A DNA stretch of 64,000 bases from Halobellus clavatus (GTDB taxonomy: Archaea; Halobacteriota; Halobacteria; Halobacteriales; Haloferacaceae): the NCBI RefSeq assembly GCF_900107195.1, contig NZ_FNPB01000003.1:248001-312000 (forward strand), given 5' to 3'. Of the stretch, positions 16,856-25,574 are shown piece after piece; position 1 is the stretch's first letter; each line of letters opens with the position of its first letter. The position numbers and the translations under genes were made by a program. Below the pieces are notes generated by a model. It did not search any database. It was not told the origin of the DNA and was given only the letters and a program-made list of their open reading frames with translations.

Positions 16856-17680
16856 ATGAACGCTCACGAGCAGCGACGCGTGGAACTCACCGACGGGATG
16901 CCGATTCTCGGACTCGGCACGTGGCAGAACGACGATGCGACCACCTGTGCGAACACGGTCCAGACTGCGCTCGAAGCGGGCTACCGTCACGTCGACACTG
17001 CGCAGGCCTACGGCAACGAGCAGGCGGTGGGCCAAGGGCTCGCCGCCGCCGATGTCGACCGCGAGGACGTCTTTCTGGCGACGAAAGTCTGGATCGATAA
17101 CCTCGGGTACGACGACGTGCTGGAGTCAACCCAGGCGAGCCTCAAGAAACTGGGCGTCGACTATCTCGACCTCCTGTACATTCACTGGCCGTCACGGGCG
17201 TACGACCCCGTAGAGACGTTCCGAGCGTTCGACGAACTCGTCGACAGGGGCGCGATACGACGGATCGGCATCAGTAATTTCCTGCCGGAACACGTCGAGG
17301 AGGCGATCGAACACGCCGACGCGCCGATCTTCGCCAATCAGGTCGAACTCCACCCGCTGTTGCCGCAGGCGGACCTTCGGGAGTACTGTGCGGAGCGCGA
17401 CGTCGAAGTCGTCGCGTACTCACCTCTTGCTCGTGGCGAGGTCTTCGACGTTCCCGAGATCGTCGAAATCGCCGACAAGCACGACGTCAGTGCGGCTCAG
17501 GTGTCACTGGCCTGGCTCCGTGAGAAGGGCTTGACCGCGATCCCGAAAGCGACCGGCGAGAGCCACCTCCTCGACAACCTCGCCTCGGTCGACCTCGAAC
17601 TCGACGCCGCTGACGTGGAGGCGATCGACGCCATCGACCGGACCGACAGGACGGTCGATCCCGGTTTCTCGCCGTGGTGA
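16856..17680 (+). CDS. Aldo/keto reductase
   Basis: This 274-residue NAD(P)H-dependent oxidoreductase reduces aldehydes or ketones to alcohols. The (beta/alpha)8 barrel has the AKR marks: GLGTWQNDDA, GYRHVDTAQAYGNEQAVG (catalytic Asp and Tyr), VFLATKVW (catalytic Lys), LYIHWPS (catalytic His), RRIGISNF, VELHPLLPQ and the cofactor loop AIPKATGESHLLDN. Its length is normal for prokaryotic 2,5-diketo-D-gluconate-reductase-like AKRs. The physiological substrate is unknown. It follows the GGR-type flavoprotein by 53 bases on the same strand, which could allow co-transcription. Confidence 0.93.
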   Translation: MNAHEQRRVELTDGMPILGLGTWQNDDATTCANTVQTALEAGYRHVDTAQAYGNEQAVGQGLAAADVDREDVFLATKVWIDNLGYDDVLESTQASLKKLGVDYLDLLYIHWPSRAYDPVETFRAFDELVDRGAIRRIGISNFLPEHVEEAIEHADAPIFANQVELHPLLPQADLREYCAERDVEVVAYSPLARGEVFDVPEIVEIADKHDVSAAQVSLAWLREKGLTAIPKATGESHLLDNLASVDLELDAADVEAIDAIDRTDRTVDPGFSPW

Positions 17681-17755
17681 CCGGCCGATCGCAAACAGCA
17701 GGGGTCGAGCACGGAGGGTAACCGATTTGCCGCCTCGGACCCAACGGGAGACCGT

Positions 17756-17950
17756 ATGGAATTCACATTCGGGACGACGCTCGGTATCCTCGTTGCACTC
17801 ATCGCCGCCGGCACCGCGGCGTTGATCGGATCCGGCGTGATGGCGATGGGGACGGTACTGATGATGGTGACGCCGTCGATGTTGGTCTTCGGAGTGATCT
17901 GTGTCGCGCTGGGGGTCAAACACGGCGAGCACCGCTCGAACGCCGCCTGA
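17756..17950 (+). CDS. Small two-helix membrane protein
   Basis: A 64-residue protein. Two hydrophobic segments, about 7-30 (TLGILVALIAAGTAALIGSG) and 33-54, are linked by a very short turn and followed by a basic/polar tail KHGEHRSNAA. The start is set by an ATG after GGGAGACCGT, and codon use is typical of the surrounding genes. Haloarchaea have many conserved small membrane proteins of this shape; no function is known. It lies 75 bases after the aldo/keto reductase and converges on the DUF373 gene. Confidence 0.75.
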   Translation: MEFTFGTTLGILVALIAAGTAALIGSGVMAMGTVLMMVTPSMLVFGVICVALGVKHGEHRSNAA

Positions 17951-17998
17951 CAGGCCGAACGCGGATTCTACGGGCACGAACCGAGACGAGCACCGGGC

Positions 17999-19105
17999 TC
18001 ACTGCACGACGTCGTCGATCGACTCGCCGCTCACGCTGGCCGCGACGCGAACGCCGACGACGCTCACGACGATCCCCGCGATGATGAACGCCGCGAGCCG
18101 TTGACGAGGCGTCACGAGGTAGCCGAACAGTTGCGGACTCGGCAACGCGCTCTCACGCTGGAGGAACCATCCGGCGAACCCGCGGACGACCAGTCCGAGC
18201 GAGACGACACCGAAGGGAAGATTCAGGTAGGGCGTACTCACGCCGTCGGAGCCGATGAGTTCGTCGAGCAGTCGCCCGGCGCTCCCGGTCAAGGCCGCGA
18301 GGGCCAGCCACGGGACGGCGCTGTAAGTGAACTGCATCGTGCGGATGATGACTGATTCGGGACCGACCTGCGGCGAGACCGAGAGCGCCCCGAGGAAGAT
18401 CCCGACCAGTCCGAGCCCCAGACTGACCGCGTAGGTGACGACCGAGACCCGCCCGGAGTACAGCGCGTCGCGCACCCGTTCGGGGACTTCTGAGAGGGAC
18501 TCGTCGATCGCGAGTCCCTTGTACAGCAGCGCCGCCCCCAGGACACCGGCGAGGCCTGCGAGCGCGAAGCCCGTCGAAAAGAACGTCAGCAGGATCGGCA
18601 ACAGGAGCAGCGTCGCGCCCAGTGGGACGAGGACTGTCGTCCGCAACTCCTCGTCGGCGAGAAACTGCTTGAGCAGGTAGTACGTCGATTCGATGTCGTG
18701 GGCCTGCCGGACGACCACGCGGTCGACTGAGTCGACGCGGAGTCGGCTTTCGACTACCGGGACGACTCGCTCGTCGCTGGCGGAATCGAGGACCACGACC
18801 GCCGAGTCGGGGTCGTAGTCCTCGATGAGTTCATCGAGCTGTGACGACAGGGACCGATCGGCACCGACCAGCGAGTCGCCGCCCCCGGCGACGACAGCGA
18901 CGACCGTCTCCTCGTGATCGTCCCGGAGGTCGCGGGCGACGCGGAGTGCCTCCAACAGGCAGTTCACACTCGAATCCTCGGGGTCCGCGAGGCCGACGTC
19001 GGTGACGAGCGACTGGACGGCTTCCCAGCCGACCACCGGCAGCGCTAACCCAGTCGCGCGCCCGATGTCGTTCGAGCGGTCCACACAGAGGACGAGCGTG
19101 GTCAC
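17999..19105 (-). CDS. DUF373 family membrane protein
   Basis: A 368-residue archaeal protein. The N-terminal 140 residues form a soluble alpha/beta domain, seen in TTLVLCVDRSNDIGRATGL, VVAVVAGGGDSLVGADRSLS and AVVVLDSASDERVVPVVESR. The C-terminal part has about seven membrane helices, starting near residue 155 (TTVLVPLGATLLLLPILLTFF) and ending at about 360. This architecture matches DUF373, which is widespread in archaea and of unknown function; the front domain looks like a nucleotide or signal-binding domain, which is inference. A minus-strand CTTTAAC about 25 bases upstream would serve as its TATA element. Confidence 0.85.
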   Translation of the reverse strand: MTTLVLCVDRSNDIGRATGLALPVVGWEAVQSLVTDVGLADPEDSSVNCLLEALRVARDLRDDHEETVVAVVAGGGDSLVGADRSLSSQLDELIEDYDPDSAVVVLDSASDERVVPVVESRLRVDSVDRVVVRQAHDIESTYYLLKQFLADEELRTTVLVPLGATLLLLPILLTFFSTGFALAGLAGVLGAALLYKGLAIDESLSEVPERVRDALYSGRVSVVTYAVSLGLGLVGIFLGALSVSPQVGPESVIIRTMQFTYSAVPWLALAALTGSAGRLLDELIGSDGVSTPYLNLPFGVVSLGLVVRGFAGWFLQRESALPSPQLFGYLVTPRQRLAAFIIAGIVVSVVGVRVAASVSGESIDDVVQ

Positions 19106-19248
19106 GGTCGTGCGAACGGTTCACTCGGTTAAAGTCCTCCCGGTCGCCGCAGACAGCGCGACCGCTCCTCGCGCCCATCCGCGAAAAAGAACCGTCAGAA
19201 CGTGTGTCGGAACCGGAGTCGAAGCCCGGATTCCAGCCTCTCCAGCGT

Positions 19249-20172
19249 TTAGAGCAGCCCCGTCTTCTGGAGCTTCATCAGATCCTCGGTGTCGAGGGTC
19301 TCGCCTTCCTTGAACTTCTGGTAGATCTCTTCGGCCTCCTCCTTGGCGGCCTCGCGCTCCTCTTCGCGCTCGTCCTCGCGCTCCTGCTCTTCCTGCTTGT
19401 CGAGTTCGCGCAGGCGCTTTTGGACGCGGACGAAGTCCTCGTGGTGGCGGTCAGCGGCTTCCTGGGCCTCGACGAACAGCTCGTGCATCGCGTCGGCCTC
19501 GTCGCGGATGTCGTCGGCCTCTCGGTAGGCCTCGATCATCTGGTTGTGGTGTTCCTGTGCCTCGTCGGCGAGCTCGGTCACCTTCTGGTGGTGCTGGGAC
19601 GCCTCCGAGCGGACCTCTTCGGCCTCCTCAATGAGTTCCTCGAGTTCACCGCTGTCTTCGACCTTCTCCTTCTTCTGGCGGAGTTCCTCGCGCTTGTCCT
19701 CGATCTTCTCGATGAGTTCGCGCTCGTCTTCTGTCGAGAGCACTTCCGTCTGCTGACGGAACTCGAGCTGCTCGATCTCCTCTTCGAGCTCCTCGATGTC
19801 TTTGCCGTCGTCGAGCTCGAGGTCCTCTTTCATCTGCTCGACTTTGTCGAACAGCTCGTTGGCCTTCGCGTTGAGCTCGTTTCGGCTCTCTTTGTGCTCT
19901 TGGACCTGCTCGTTGAGCTCGTCGCGCTTCTCGCGGTGCTCTTGGGCCTCGTCGACCTTCTCACGCGTCTTCGCGTTCAGGTCGTCGCGCTCGGAGGCGC
20001 GTTCGGAGGCCATCTGGTTGAGTTCGTTTCGTCGGTCTCGGAGCTGGCCGGCCACCTTGATCAGCTGGCCTTTCGAGCCGTTTTCGAGCTTCTCGTCGGT
20101 AAGCTCGATGTTATCCGATTCTTTGAGTTCCTGTACGTCGTATTCCTGAAGAACGTCTTGCTGCGTCACCAT
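19249..20172 (-). CDS. COG1340-like archaeal coiled-coil protein
   Basis: A 307-residue, highly charged protein, almost wholly heptad-patterned coiled coil from about residue 28 to 285, with runs of E, K, R and Q. A short N-terminal region (MVTQQDVLQEYDVQELKES) and a C-terminal YQKFKEGETLDTEDLMKLQ tail are the only non-coiled parts. The tail is typical of archaeal COG1340 proteins, sometimes mislabelled phosphoserine phosphatase. A scaffold role with ribosome or RNA factors has been suggested for related proteins but is not established. The upstream gap contains a hairpin and two possible minus-strand TATA boxes, so the mRNA may have a leader. Confidence 0.85.
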   Translation of the reverse strand: MVTQQDVLQEYDVQELKESDNIELTDEKLENGSKGQLIKVAGQLRDRRNELNQMASERASERDDLNAKTREKVDEAQEHREKRDELNEQVQEHKESRNELNAKANELFDKVEQMKEDLELDDGKDIEELEEEIEQLEFRQQTEVLSTEDERELIEKIEDKREELRQKKEKVEDSGELEELIEEAEEVRSEASQHHQKVTELADEAQEHHNQMIEAYREADDIRDEADAMHELFVEAQEAADRHHEDFVRVQKRLRELDKQEEQEREDEREEEREAAKEEAEEIYQKFKEGETLDTEDLMKLQKTGLL

Positions 20173-20493
20173 ACGTAATCAATCCTCGATACCATCACCG
20201 CTCCGGACCGTGGCGGCTGCTCGTCGAGCGCTGCCGACCGTGGATAAGAATTCCCGATCATTCTGCGTGCTGTGCCGCCGGAACGCCGGAGGCGTTCTGG
20301 TACCTACATATTTCCGTCTACCGCATATAAATCTGCCGGTGCCACGAGCGCCTGAGATCCGCTCTCACAGCCATACAGCGCCTTGTGAGGAGTTATCAGC
20401 ATTCGTGGGTGATATATAAATGAAAGTGAGAACTGTTCCCACACGATGTCCGGAACCGTGCCTGACTTATCGCGGCACCCACCAGTGCGAACG
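20173..20493. other. Divergent intergenic region with hairpin and multiple TATA-like boxes
   Basis: 321 bases without a clear gene. It includes a strong hairpin (20278-20300), AT-rich boxes at about 20308-20333 and TATATAAA at 20413-20420. An in-frame ATG at 20446 could begin the DUF371 protein 16 residues earlier. Confidence 0.6.
20278..20300. other. Hairpin in divergent intergenic region
   Basis: CCGGAACGCC, loop GGA, GGCGTTCTGG pair over ten positions with one mismatch. If the minus-strand promoter near 20326-20333 is used, it would sit early in the leader of the coiled-coil gene. Confidence 0.5.
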
Positions 20494-20931
20494 ATGGAGG
20501 AAGTTGTTCACGCGTGCGGGCACGAGCACGTCTCGGCGGAACACGCCAGCACGTTCGAGGTGACCAGCGACGACTGGCTGACCCCTGCCGGCGACTGCAT
20601 CCTCGCAGTCGAGGCGGATCGAGTGCCCGCGGACTTCGACCCGGCGTTCGTCGCGGCCTGCCGCGACCCCGAGGCCACGATTACCGCCTCGATTACGGTC
20701 ACCACGGCCGACGGCGACACGTACGTCGAGACGGTTACTGGCCGCGGCGATCCGGACCTCTCGTTCGAGAACGATCGAAGCCACGTGGGTCGGACCTCGG
20801 CGTACGTCGACGACCGGACGGTCCTCGTCGGCGCCGACGCCGCCGCGGCCGACTTCGATCGGGAACTCGTCGCGGCCCTCGCCGACGGAGCGGACCTGCG
20901 CCTGGAACTCGAGGTCGAAGCGGCGGACTGA
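20494..20931 (+). CDS. DUF371 family protein
   Basis: A 145-residue archaeal protein of DUF371, a single beta-rich domain whose signature is seen in MEEVVHACGHEHVSAEHASTFEVT and DDWLTPAGDCILAV. Its function is unknown. I prefer the ATG at 20494 because the conserved family sequence begins there and the preceding 16 codons have atypical codon use, including TTA. A weak box (CTTAT at 20466-20470) lies 26 bases before it. However, a better TATA box (20413-20420) is placed correctly for the upstream ATG at 20446, so the longer 161-residue form is possible. Endonuclease III follows after 67 bases. Confidence 0.85.
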   Translation: MEEVVHACGHEHVSAEHASTFEVTSDDWLTPAGDCILAVEADRVPADFDPAFVAACRDPEATITASITVTTADGDTYVETVTGRGDPDLSFENDRSHVGRTSAYVDDRTVLVGADAAAADFDRELVAALADGADLRLELEVEAAD

Positions 20932-20969
20932 CCAGCGCGTCGGACGCAGTGGATCTCCGGCCAGACGTC

Positions 20970-20976
20970 TTTTTTA
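20970..20976 (+). promoter_or_regulatory. TATA-like box of nth
   Basis: TTTTTTA is centred 26 bases before the ATG at 20999, typical of a leaderless promoter, so nth probably has its own transcript. Confidence 0.5.
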
Positions 20977-20998
20977 TCGGTGGGGACTACTGCCGACT

Positions 20999-21817
20999 AT
21001 GCCCGAGGAACCGGAGGAGAACATCGCCAGCGGGGAGGCGGCGTCCACCGCCGCGATGTTCAGTACCGGCGAGGCCGAGACCCGCGCCGAGGCGGTCGTC
21101 GACGAGCTGGGCGAGCGCTACTGGCAGAAGACCTACGGCGGTACGGACGCCTTCGAGTCGCTGGTGCGGACGATCCTCTCACAGAACACCAGCGACGTGG
21201 CCAGCCAACCGGCCCACGACGCGCTGATGGAACGGTACGGGGACGGCGGTTCCGACGACGATCACGATCTGGCGGCCGCACTCGCCGATGCCGACCAGTC
21301 GACGCTCTCGGAAACGATCGCGTCTGCCGGCCTCTACAACCAGAAATCAGCGATGATCATCGGCGCGGCCGAGCGGATCTGCGAAGCTTACGGCGGCGCG
21401 GACGGCTTCGACGCGTTCGTCACGGAGGAACCCGCGACGGCGGTTCGCGAGGCGTTACTCGACATCCACGGCGTCGGGCCGAAGACCGCCGATTGCGTGC
21501 TGTTGTTCGCGGGGGGCCGCGACGGCGTCTTTCCCGTCGATACCCACGTCCACCGAATCGCGCGCCGGATGGGACTGGCCCCGCCAGACGCCGACCACGA
21601 AGCCGTGCGAGAACAGCTCGAAGCCGACATTCCGGGCGAGAAGTGCGGCTTCGGTCACACAGCGATGATCCAGTTCGGTCGGGAGTACTGCTCGGCCCGG
21701 AAGCCCGCGTGTCTGGACGGCCCCGAAGCCTGTCCGCTCTATGACCTGTGCGATCGCGTCGGCGTCGACGAAGTCGCCGAGTCAGTCGTCGACCCCGAAG
21801 CGGCTGCGGGCGACTGA
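20999..21817 (+). CDS. nth: Endonuclease III (DNA glycosylase/AP lyase)
   Basis: This 272-residue base-excision repair enzyme removes oxidised pyrimidines and cleaves at abasic sites. It has the HhH-GPD core: LVRTILSQNTSD, the helix-hairpin-helix with the catalytic lysine in DIHGVGPKTADCVLLF, and the catalytic aspartate in FPVDTHVHRIARRMG. The 4Fe-4S loop is complete, C-x6-C-x5-C-x5-C in YCSARKPACLDGPEACPLYDLC. A 30-residue acidic N-terminal extension and a short acidic tail are haloarchaeal additions. It has its own TATA-like box. Confidence 0.94.
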   Translation: MPEEPEENIASGEAASTAAMFSTGEAETRAEAVVDELGERYWQKTYGGTDAFESLVRTILSQNTSDVASQPAHDALMERYGDGGSDDDHDLAAALADADQSTLSETIASAGLYNQKSAMIIGAAERICEAYGGADGFDAFVTEEPATAVREALLDIHGVGPKTADCVLLFAGGRDGVFPVDTHVHRIARRMGLAPPDADHEAVREQLEADIPGEKCGFGHTAMIQFGREYCSARKPACLDGPEACPLYDLCDRVGVDEVAESVVDPEAAAGD

Positions 21818-21842
21818 TCGAGGGGGACCACTCTCGGATCGG

Positions 21843-22337
21843 CTAACAGCCGCGCGTTTCGACCCCGGAGACGGGCCCGTCCGTCGGTTCGTACGTCGAG
21901 TCGTCGAAGGAATCGGCGAACATCGGCAGCGAAAGCTGGTAGTCGAAGAGCACCACGAACGAGTCCCAGACCGCGCTCGCTGCGACGTTCTCCTGGTCGG
22001 CCTCGAAGAGGACGCCGGTCCGCAGTTCGACGATGTCGGCTTCGAGCGCGACGCCGCGCGCCGACAGGCCGAGAGCGCTCGGCGGCGCGGGCGAGGTGAA
22101 GAGCGACGTGTGGATGGTGACGTTGATGTGTGGGTTGCCGTCACCGACCGTGAGGTCGTACCCGCCCGGCGGGAAGCAGCGACGGGTGTCGTCACCGGCC
22201 CCCGCGTTCGAGCCGCCGTCGCCGGACTGGGCCGCGGCGACAGGCGTTCCGGCGAGCGCAAGCGCAGTCACCAACGTGAGGACCGTGAGAACCGCAAGGG
22301 TCCGACCAGCCGCGTCGGACGCATTCGACGGAGACAT
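21843..22337 (-). CDS. Secreted haloarchaeal protein of unknown function
   Basis: A 164-residue protein with a clear Sec-type signal peptide: polar start, hydrophobic TLAVLTVLTLVTALALAG, and a likely cleavage after VAAAQS near residue 35. The mature part is beta-rich (YDLTVGDGNPHINVTIHTSLF, GVALEADIVELRTGVLF) and contains two cysteines, one near the mature start (RRCFPPGGY) and one as the last residue, which could pair. I know no function for it. The ATG at 22337 was chosen because the signal peptide begins there. It follows the methylglyoxal synthase gene by 46 bases on the same strand. Confidence 0.78.
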   Translation of the reverse strand: MSPSNASDAAGRTLAVLTVLTLVTALALAGTPVAAAQSGDGGSNAGAGDDTRRCFPPGGYDLTVGDGNPHINVTIHTSLFTSPAPPSALGLSARGVALEADIVELRTGVLFEADQENVAASAVWDSFVVLFDYQLSLPMFADSFDDSTYEPTDGPVSGVETRGC

Positions 22338-22383
22338 ACTGGTCCATTTCGCCGGTCTGCGATTAAGTCCCGCGGTTCGGTTC

Positions 22384-22773
22384 TCAGCGTTGAGAATCCG
22401 GTTCCGACTGACGGACCAGTTCGTCGAGGACGGCGTCGGCGCTGGCGAGGTTAGTCGCCAGCGGGACGTCGTGGACGTCACAGATCCGCAGGAGCGCGGT
22501 GATGTCCGGTTCGTGGGGCTGGGCAGTGAGCGGGTCGCGGAGGAACACGACCCCGTCACAGTCCCCGTCGACGATTTCCGCGCCGATCTGCATATCGCCG
22601 CCGATCGGCCCGGACTCCTTGCGGTCGACGTCCAGTCCCGTGGCCTCCTGGATCCGCTTCCCGGTCGTGCCAGTCGTCGTGATCTCCATCGCCTCGAGGT
22701 CGCCCAGCCGGCCCCGGACGAAGTCGATCATATCCGGTTTCTTCTCGTCGTGAGCGATCAGCGCGATTCGCAT
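22384..22773 (-). CDS. mgsA: Methylglyoxal synthase
   Basis: A 129-residue enzyme that converts dihydroxyacetone phosphate to methylglyoxal and phosphate, a bypass of lower glycolysis. The key residues sit at a constant offset of 11 from E. coli MgsA: H8 (H19), the phosphate loop TTGTTGKRI near 33-41, the catalytic base D60 in [11 protein letters not shown] (D71), H87 (H98) and D90 (D101) in [12 protein letters not shown]. Only the small single-domain form is present. The ATG at 22773 is the family start; the in-frame codons above it have no homology. It lies between aCPSF1 and a secreted protein on the same strand. Confidence 0.93.
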   Translation of the reverse strand: MRIALIAHDEKKPDMIDFVRGRLGDLEAMEITTTGTTGKRIQEATGLDVDRKESGPIGGDMQIGAEIVDGDCDGVVFLRDPLTAQPHEPDITALLRICDVHDVPLATNLASADAVLDELVRQSEPDSQR

Positions 22774-22837
22774 ACTGTCGTGTATCGGGGCTCCATCAAG
22801 AAGGTTCGTCACCGCCCGGGTGGTTGGCTCCCGCCAC

Positions 22838-24754
22838 TCATCGGAACCGGAACGTCTCGAGATTCTTCGGGGCGAACGTCCGGAGGTGGTGATCGTGATA
22901 CAGTCCGGAGGAGAGGTCCTGGACGGCGCGCTCCTCGCCGTGCACGCAGAGGATCTTCTCCGGGCGGGGGTTCATCGTCTTCACGAAGTTCTCCAGTCCC
23001 TGTCGGTCGGCGTGACCGGAGAAGCCGTCGACGGTTTCGACGTGCATCGCTAGCGTCGTCTCGCTACGACCACCGCCACCTCGCGTGAGTGCGACCTCTC
23101 GGTGGCCGTTCTGAATCCGGTGGCCGAGCGTCCCCGGTGCCTGATAGCCGACGAACAGGAGCGACGAGTCGCTGTCGTCGCTGAAGTGCCGGAGCCACGA
23201 CTGGATCGGCCCACGAGAGACCATCTCCGACGTCGAGAGGACGATCGCCGGATCGCCGTCGGCGATGTCTTCCCGTTCGTCCTCGCCACCGTCGATACGG
23301 TTGAACACGTCAGCCAGGAAGGGATTGTCGCCCTCGTCGAAGATCCGGGTGCGGAGTCGGTCGCGGAGGAATTCGGGATACGTGGTGTGGATGGCGGTCG
23401 CCTCCCAGATCATCCCATCCAGGTGGATCGGCATCTCGGGAAGGTCACCCTCGCGCATCGCCTCCTCGAAAACGAGCATCAGTTCCTGGGCCTGGCCCGC
23501 GGCGGCGGTGGGGACGACGACCGAGCCGCCGCGCTCGGCGGTCTCGGTGATCGTGTCGAGCAGTTTCCGCTCGGCGTCCTCCCGGTCGGTCTGGTAGTCG
23601 TTACGGCCGCCGTAGGTGGATTCGAGGACCAGCGTTTCCACGCGCGGGAAGTCGTTGACGGCCCCGTCGAACAGCCGGGTGTCCCCGTAGTGGATGTCGC
23701 CGGAGAAGGCGACGTTGTAGAGGCCGTCACCGATGTGGAAGTGCGCGATCGAGGAGCCGAGCACGTGCCCGGCGTTGTGGAGCGTGAGTTTGACGTCGGG
23801 CGCGATGTCCGTGACGTCCCCGTACTCCAAGGTGATCGTGTGCTTGATCGCTTCGCGAACCATCTCCGAGTCGTACGGCGGCGAGCGGCCCTCGCTCTCG
23901 GCGACGTCGAGATAATCGAGCGTCAGGAGCCCCATCAGATCCCGCGTCGGTTCCGTGGTGTAGACCGGGCCGTCGTACCCGTACTCATAGAGGAGCGGGA
24001 CGAGTGCGGAGTGATCCAGATGCGCGTGCGTCAAGACGACGGCGTCGATCGAGTTCGCGCCCGCGCCGAGGGCTTCTGGGATGTCGAGATACGGCCGGTC
24101 GCCCGACCCCGGCCGGTCGCCGCAGTCGACGAGGACGCGCGTCTCGCCCGTCGAGAGGATGAACGAAGCGCGGCCGACCTCTCGGCAGGATCCGAGGGTG
24201 GTGATTCGCACCCACTCCTCGCTGCCGAGCGGTTCGCGGTGGATCTGTCGCCCGACGCGTTCGAGGATCTCCCGGCGGTCCTCGCGTTCCTGTCGGAGGA
24301 AGTTCCGCACGTTCGAGACCGTCGCGGACTCGATCGGTGGCGTGCGGACGACCTCGGGGGTCCAGCCGGTCTCTCTGGTGACCTCTCTGAGGGTCGTTCC
24401 GTGACTGCCGATGACCATTCCCGGGCGTTCGGCCTGAATCACCACTTCGCCGGTGTCGTTGTGGAACTCGAGATCGGTGACGCCAGCCTCCTCGGGCACG
24501 ACCTCACGGATCCGTTCGCGGGCCCGCTCGGGCGTCGAGAGCGCCCGCGGATCCGGGCGGACGGTGATTCGCTTTCGGAGCGTGCCCGCGAGGTCGCGAA
24601 CGAGATCGCCGTTCCGTGCGAACCGCTTCGGATCTCGGGTGTAAATGACCAGTTCGGGCCCCTCGTAGGTGACGTCCGTGACCGAGATGTCGGCTGGCAG
24701 TTCCGATTTGACTTCCCCTTTCAACTCCTCGAGTTGCGTGTCTACTGAGCTCAT
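22838..24754 (-). CDS. aCPSF1 beta-CASP ribonuclease (archaeal transcription termination factor)
   Basis: A 638-residue archaeal homologue of CPSF73. Two N-terminal KH-like domains (1 to about 150: [44 protein letters not shown]) precede a metallo-beta-lactamase fold with the zinc motif [17 protein letters not shown], a beta-CASP insert and the C-terminal motifs [14 protein letters not shown] and CVHGEE. In archaea aCPSF1 cleaves RNA after U-rich tracts and ends transcription genome-wide. The start ATG at 24754 gives the normal length; the large open frame beyond it is spurious. A perfect 8-bp hairpin sits 13 bases before the ATG. Confidence 0.94.
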   Translation of the reverse strand: MSSVDTQLEELKGEVKSELPADISVTDVTYEGPELVIYTRDPKRFARNGDLVRDLAGTLRKRITVRPDPRALSTPERARERIREVVPEEAGVTDLEFHNDTGEVVIQAERPGMVIGSHGTTLREVTRETGWTPEVVRTPPIESATVSNVRNFLRQEREDRREILERVGRQIHREPLGSEEWVRITTLGSCREVGRASFILSTGETRVLVDCGDRPGSGDRPYLDIPEALGAGANSIDAVVLTHAHLDHSALVPLLYEYGYDGPVYTTEPTRDLMGLLTLDYLDVAESEGRSPPYDSEMVREAIKHTITLEYGDVTDIAPDVKLTLHNAGHVLGSSIAHFHIGDGLYNVAFSGDIHYGDTRLFDGAVNDFPRVETLVLESTYGGRNDYQTDREDAERKLLDTITETAERGGSVVVPTAAAGQAQELMLVFEEAMREGDLPEMPIHLDGMIWEATAIHTTYPEFLRDRLRTRIFDEGDNPFLADVFNRIDGGEDEREDIADGDPAIVLSTSEMVSRGPIQSWLRHFSDDSDSSLLFVGYQAPGTLGHRIQNGHREVALTRGGGGRSETTLAMHVETVDGFSGHADRQGLENFVKTMNPRPEKILCVHGEERAVQDLSSGLYHDHHLRTFAPKNLETFRFR

Positions 24755-24767
24755 ACCTGAGAGCGTC

Positions 24768-24793
24768 CCGTCGCGGCGTGTGTGTCGCGACGG
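24768..24793 (-). promoter_or_regulatory. Hairpin in the 5' leader of aCPSF1
   Basis: CCGTCGCG (24768-24775) and CGCGACGG (24786-24793) form an 8-bp stem with a 10-base loop, 13 bases before the start codon. Either it lies in the mRNA leader or it overlaps the promoter; no TATA-like box is visible at the leaderless spacing, which favours a leader. Confidence 0.45.
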
Positions 24794-24965
24794 TCGATTG
24801 GGATTCTCCGCCTGCAGCGCAGGACCGACAGCGCGAGTGCGTCGTCGACGATGGACAGCAACGGTGTCTTCTGAGAGCACATAGACGTCGTGTGAACGGT
24901 AGTCTCTGCGATTCCGGCTGCGAAGAGGCAGGGAGAACCCGCTTGGTATGCAGTACCTTCGTCGT

Positions 24966-24973
24966 CGTATAAA
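24966..24973. promoter_or_regulatory. TATAAAAG box between aCPSF1 and the 25016 gene
   Basis: TATAAAAG on the plus strand, CTTTTATA on the minus. On the plus strand it would start a transcript about 20 bases before the ATG at 25016; on the minus it would give aCPSF1 a leader of about 185 bases. A second weak box AAATATC (24989-24995) fits a leaderless start at 25016. Confidence 0.4.
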
Positions 24974-25015
24974 AGCCTTCGCAAAGTCGAAATATCGGGC
25001 CGTTCTCCGGTCGAT

Positions 25016-25507
25016 ATGAATCTGAGTCCCGACCGGGTCGCCCGCGAGGCCGTCTGGGTCGCCGACCGCGCCGATCGGATCGTCCCACTGATCAACGAGA
25101 CCCGACGCCGACTCGGCGCCGCCTTCGAGACCGACGTCGGTTCGGTCACGACGGAACAGTATCGCGAAGCGGTGAGGGCGGTGTTCGCCGACGGCGACAG
25201 CGCCGTCAACGCGGCCGCCTACGTCGCGATCCTTCGCGACCTCGACGTCGACGGCGATTATCCCGGGTTCGTCGTCGACGAGGTCCTCGGCCGCGAACTG
25301 GCGGCGACGATCGCCGGTGGGACACCGCTGTCGCTGCTCGCGCAGGCGACGTTCCACTACGCCGATATCACGACGCACAGCGAGGGCGGGGCCGGCGTCG
25401 ATGATCTCGATGCGGCGCTGGCGGCCGGCTTCCAGACTCGGCTGCCGGGGTGGGCCTGGCAGGCGGACGAGAGTCCATTCGACGTGACCGCCGAGGCGTT
25501 CGAGTGA
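25016..25507 (+). CDS. Conserved-type haloarchaeal cytosolic protein of unknown function
   Basis: A 163-residue acidic protein I do not recognise. It appears mainly helical (DRVAREAVWVADRADRIVPLINETRRRL, TTEQYREAVRAVFADGDSAVNAAAYVAIL) and ends with a glycine-poor tail including LPGWAWQADESPFDVTAEAFE. There is no signal peptide, cysteine or known catalytic motif. The open frame has strong haloarchaeal codon bias, a TATA-like element at about -25, and abuts proS on the same strand (67-base gap), so it is very likely a real gene. Confidence 0.78.
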   Translation: MNLSPDRVAREAVWVADRADRIVPLINETRRRLGAAFETDVGSVTTEQYREAVRAVFADGDSAVNAAAYVAILRDLDVDGDYPGFVVDEVLGRELAATIAGGTPLSLLAQATFHYADITTHSEGGAGVDDLDAALAAGFQTRLPGWAWQADESPFDVTAEAFE

Positions 25508-25542
25508 GCCGCGGTCGTGACCGCAGCGGGGCGCTTCAGGGG

Positions 25543-25549
25543 ATTTAAG
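25543..25549 (+). promoter_or_regulatory. TATA-like box of proS
   Basis: ATTTAAG is centred about 29 bases before the proS ATG, consistent with a leaderless start. Confidence 0.5.
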
Positions 25550-25574
25550 ACCGACCTGGGGCTCGAAATACGTA

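Noticed and set aside
19204-20178. Leucine-rich hydrophobic frame opposite the coiled-coil gene
   Set aside because: It looks like a membrane protein only because GAG/GAA codons read as CTC/TTC on the other strand. The coiled-coil protein has the real heptad pattern.
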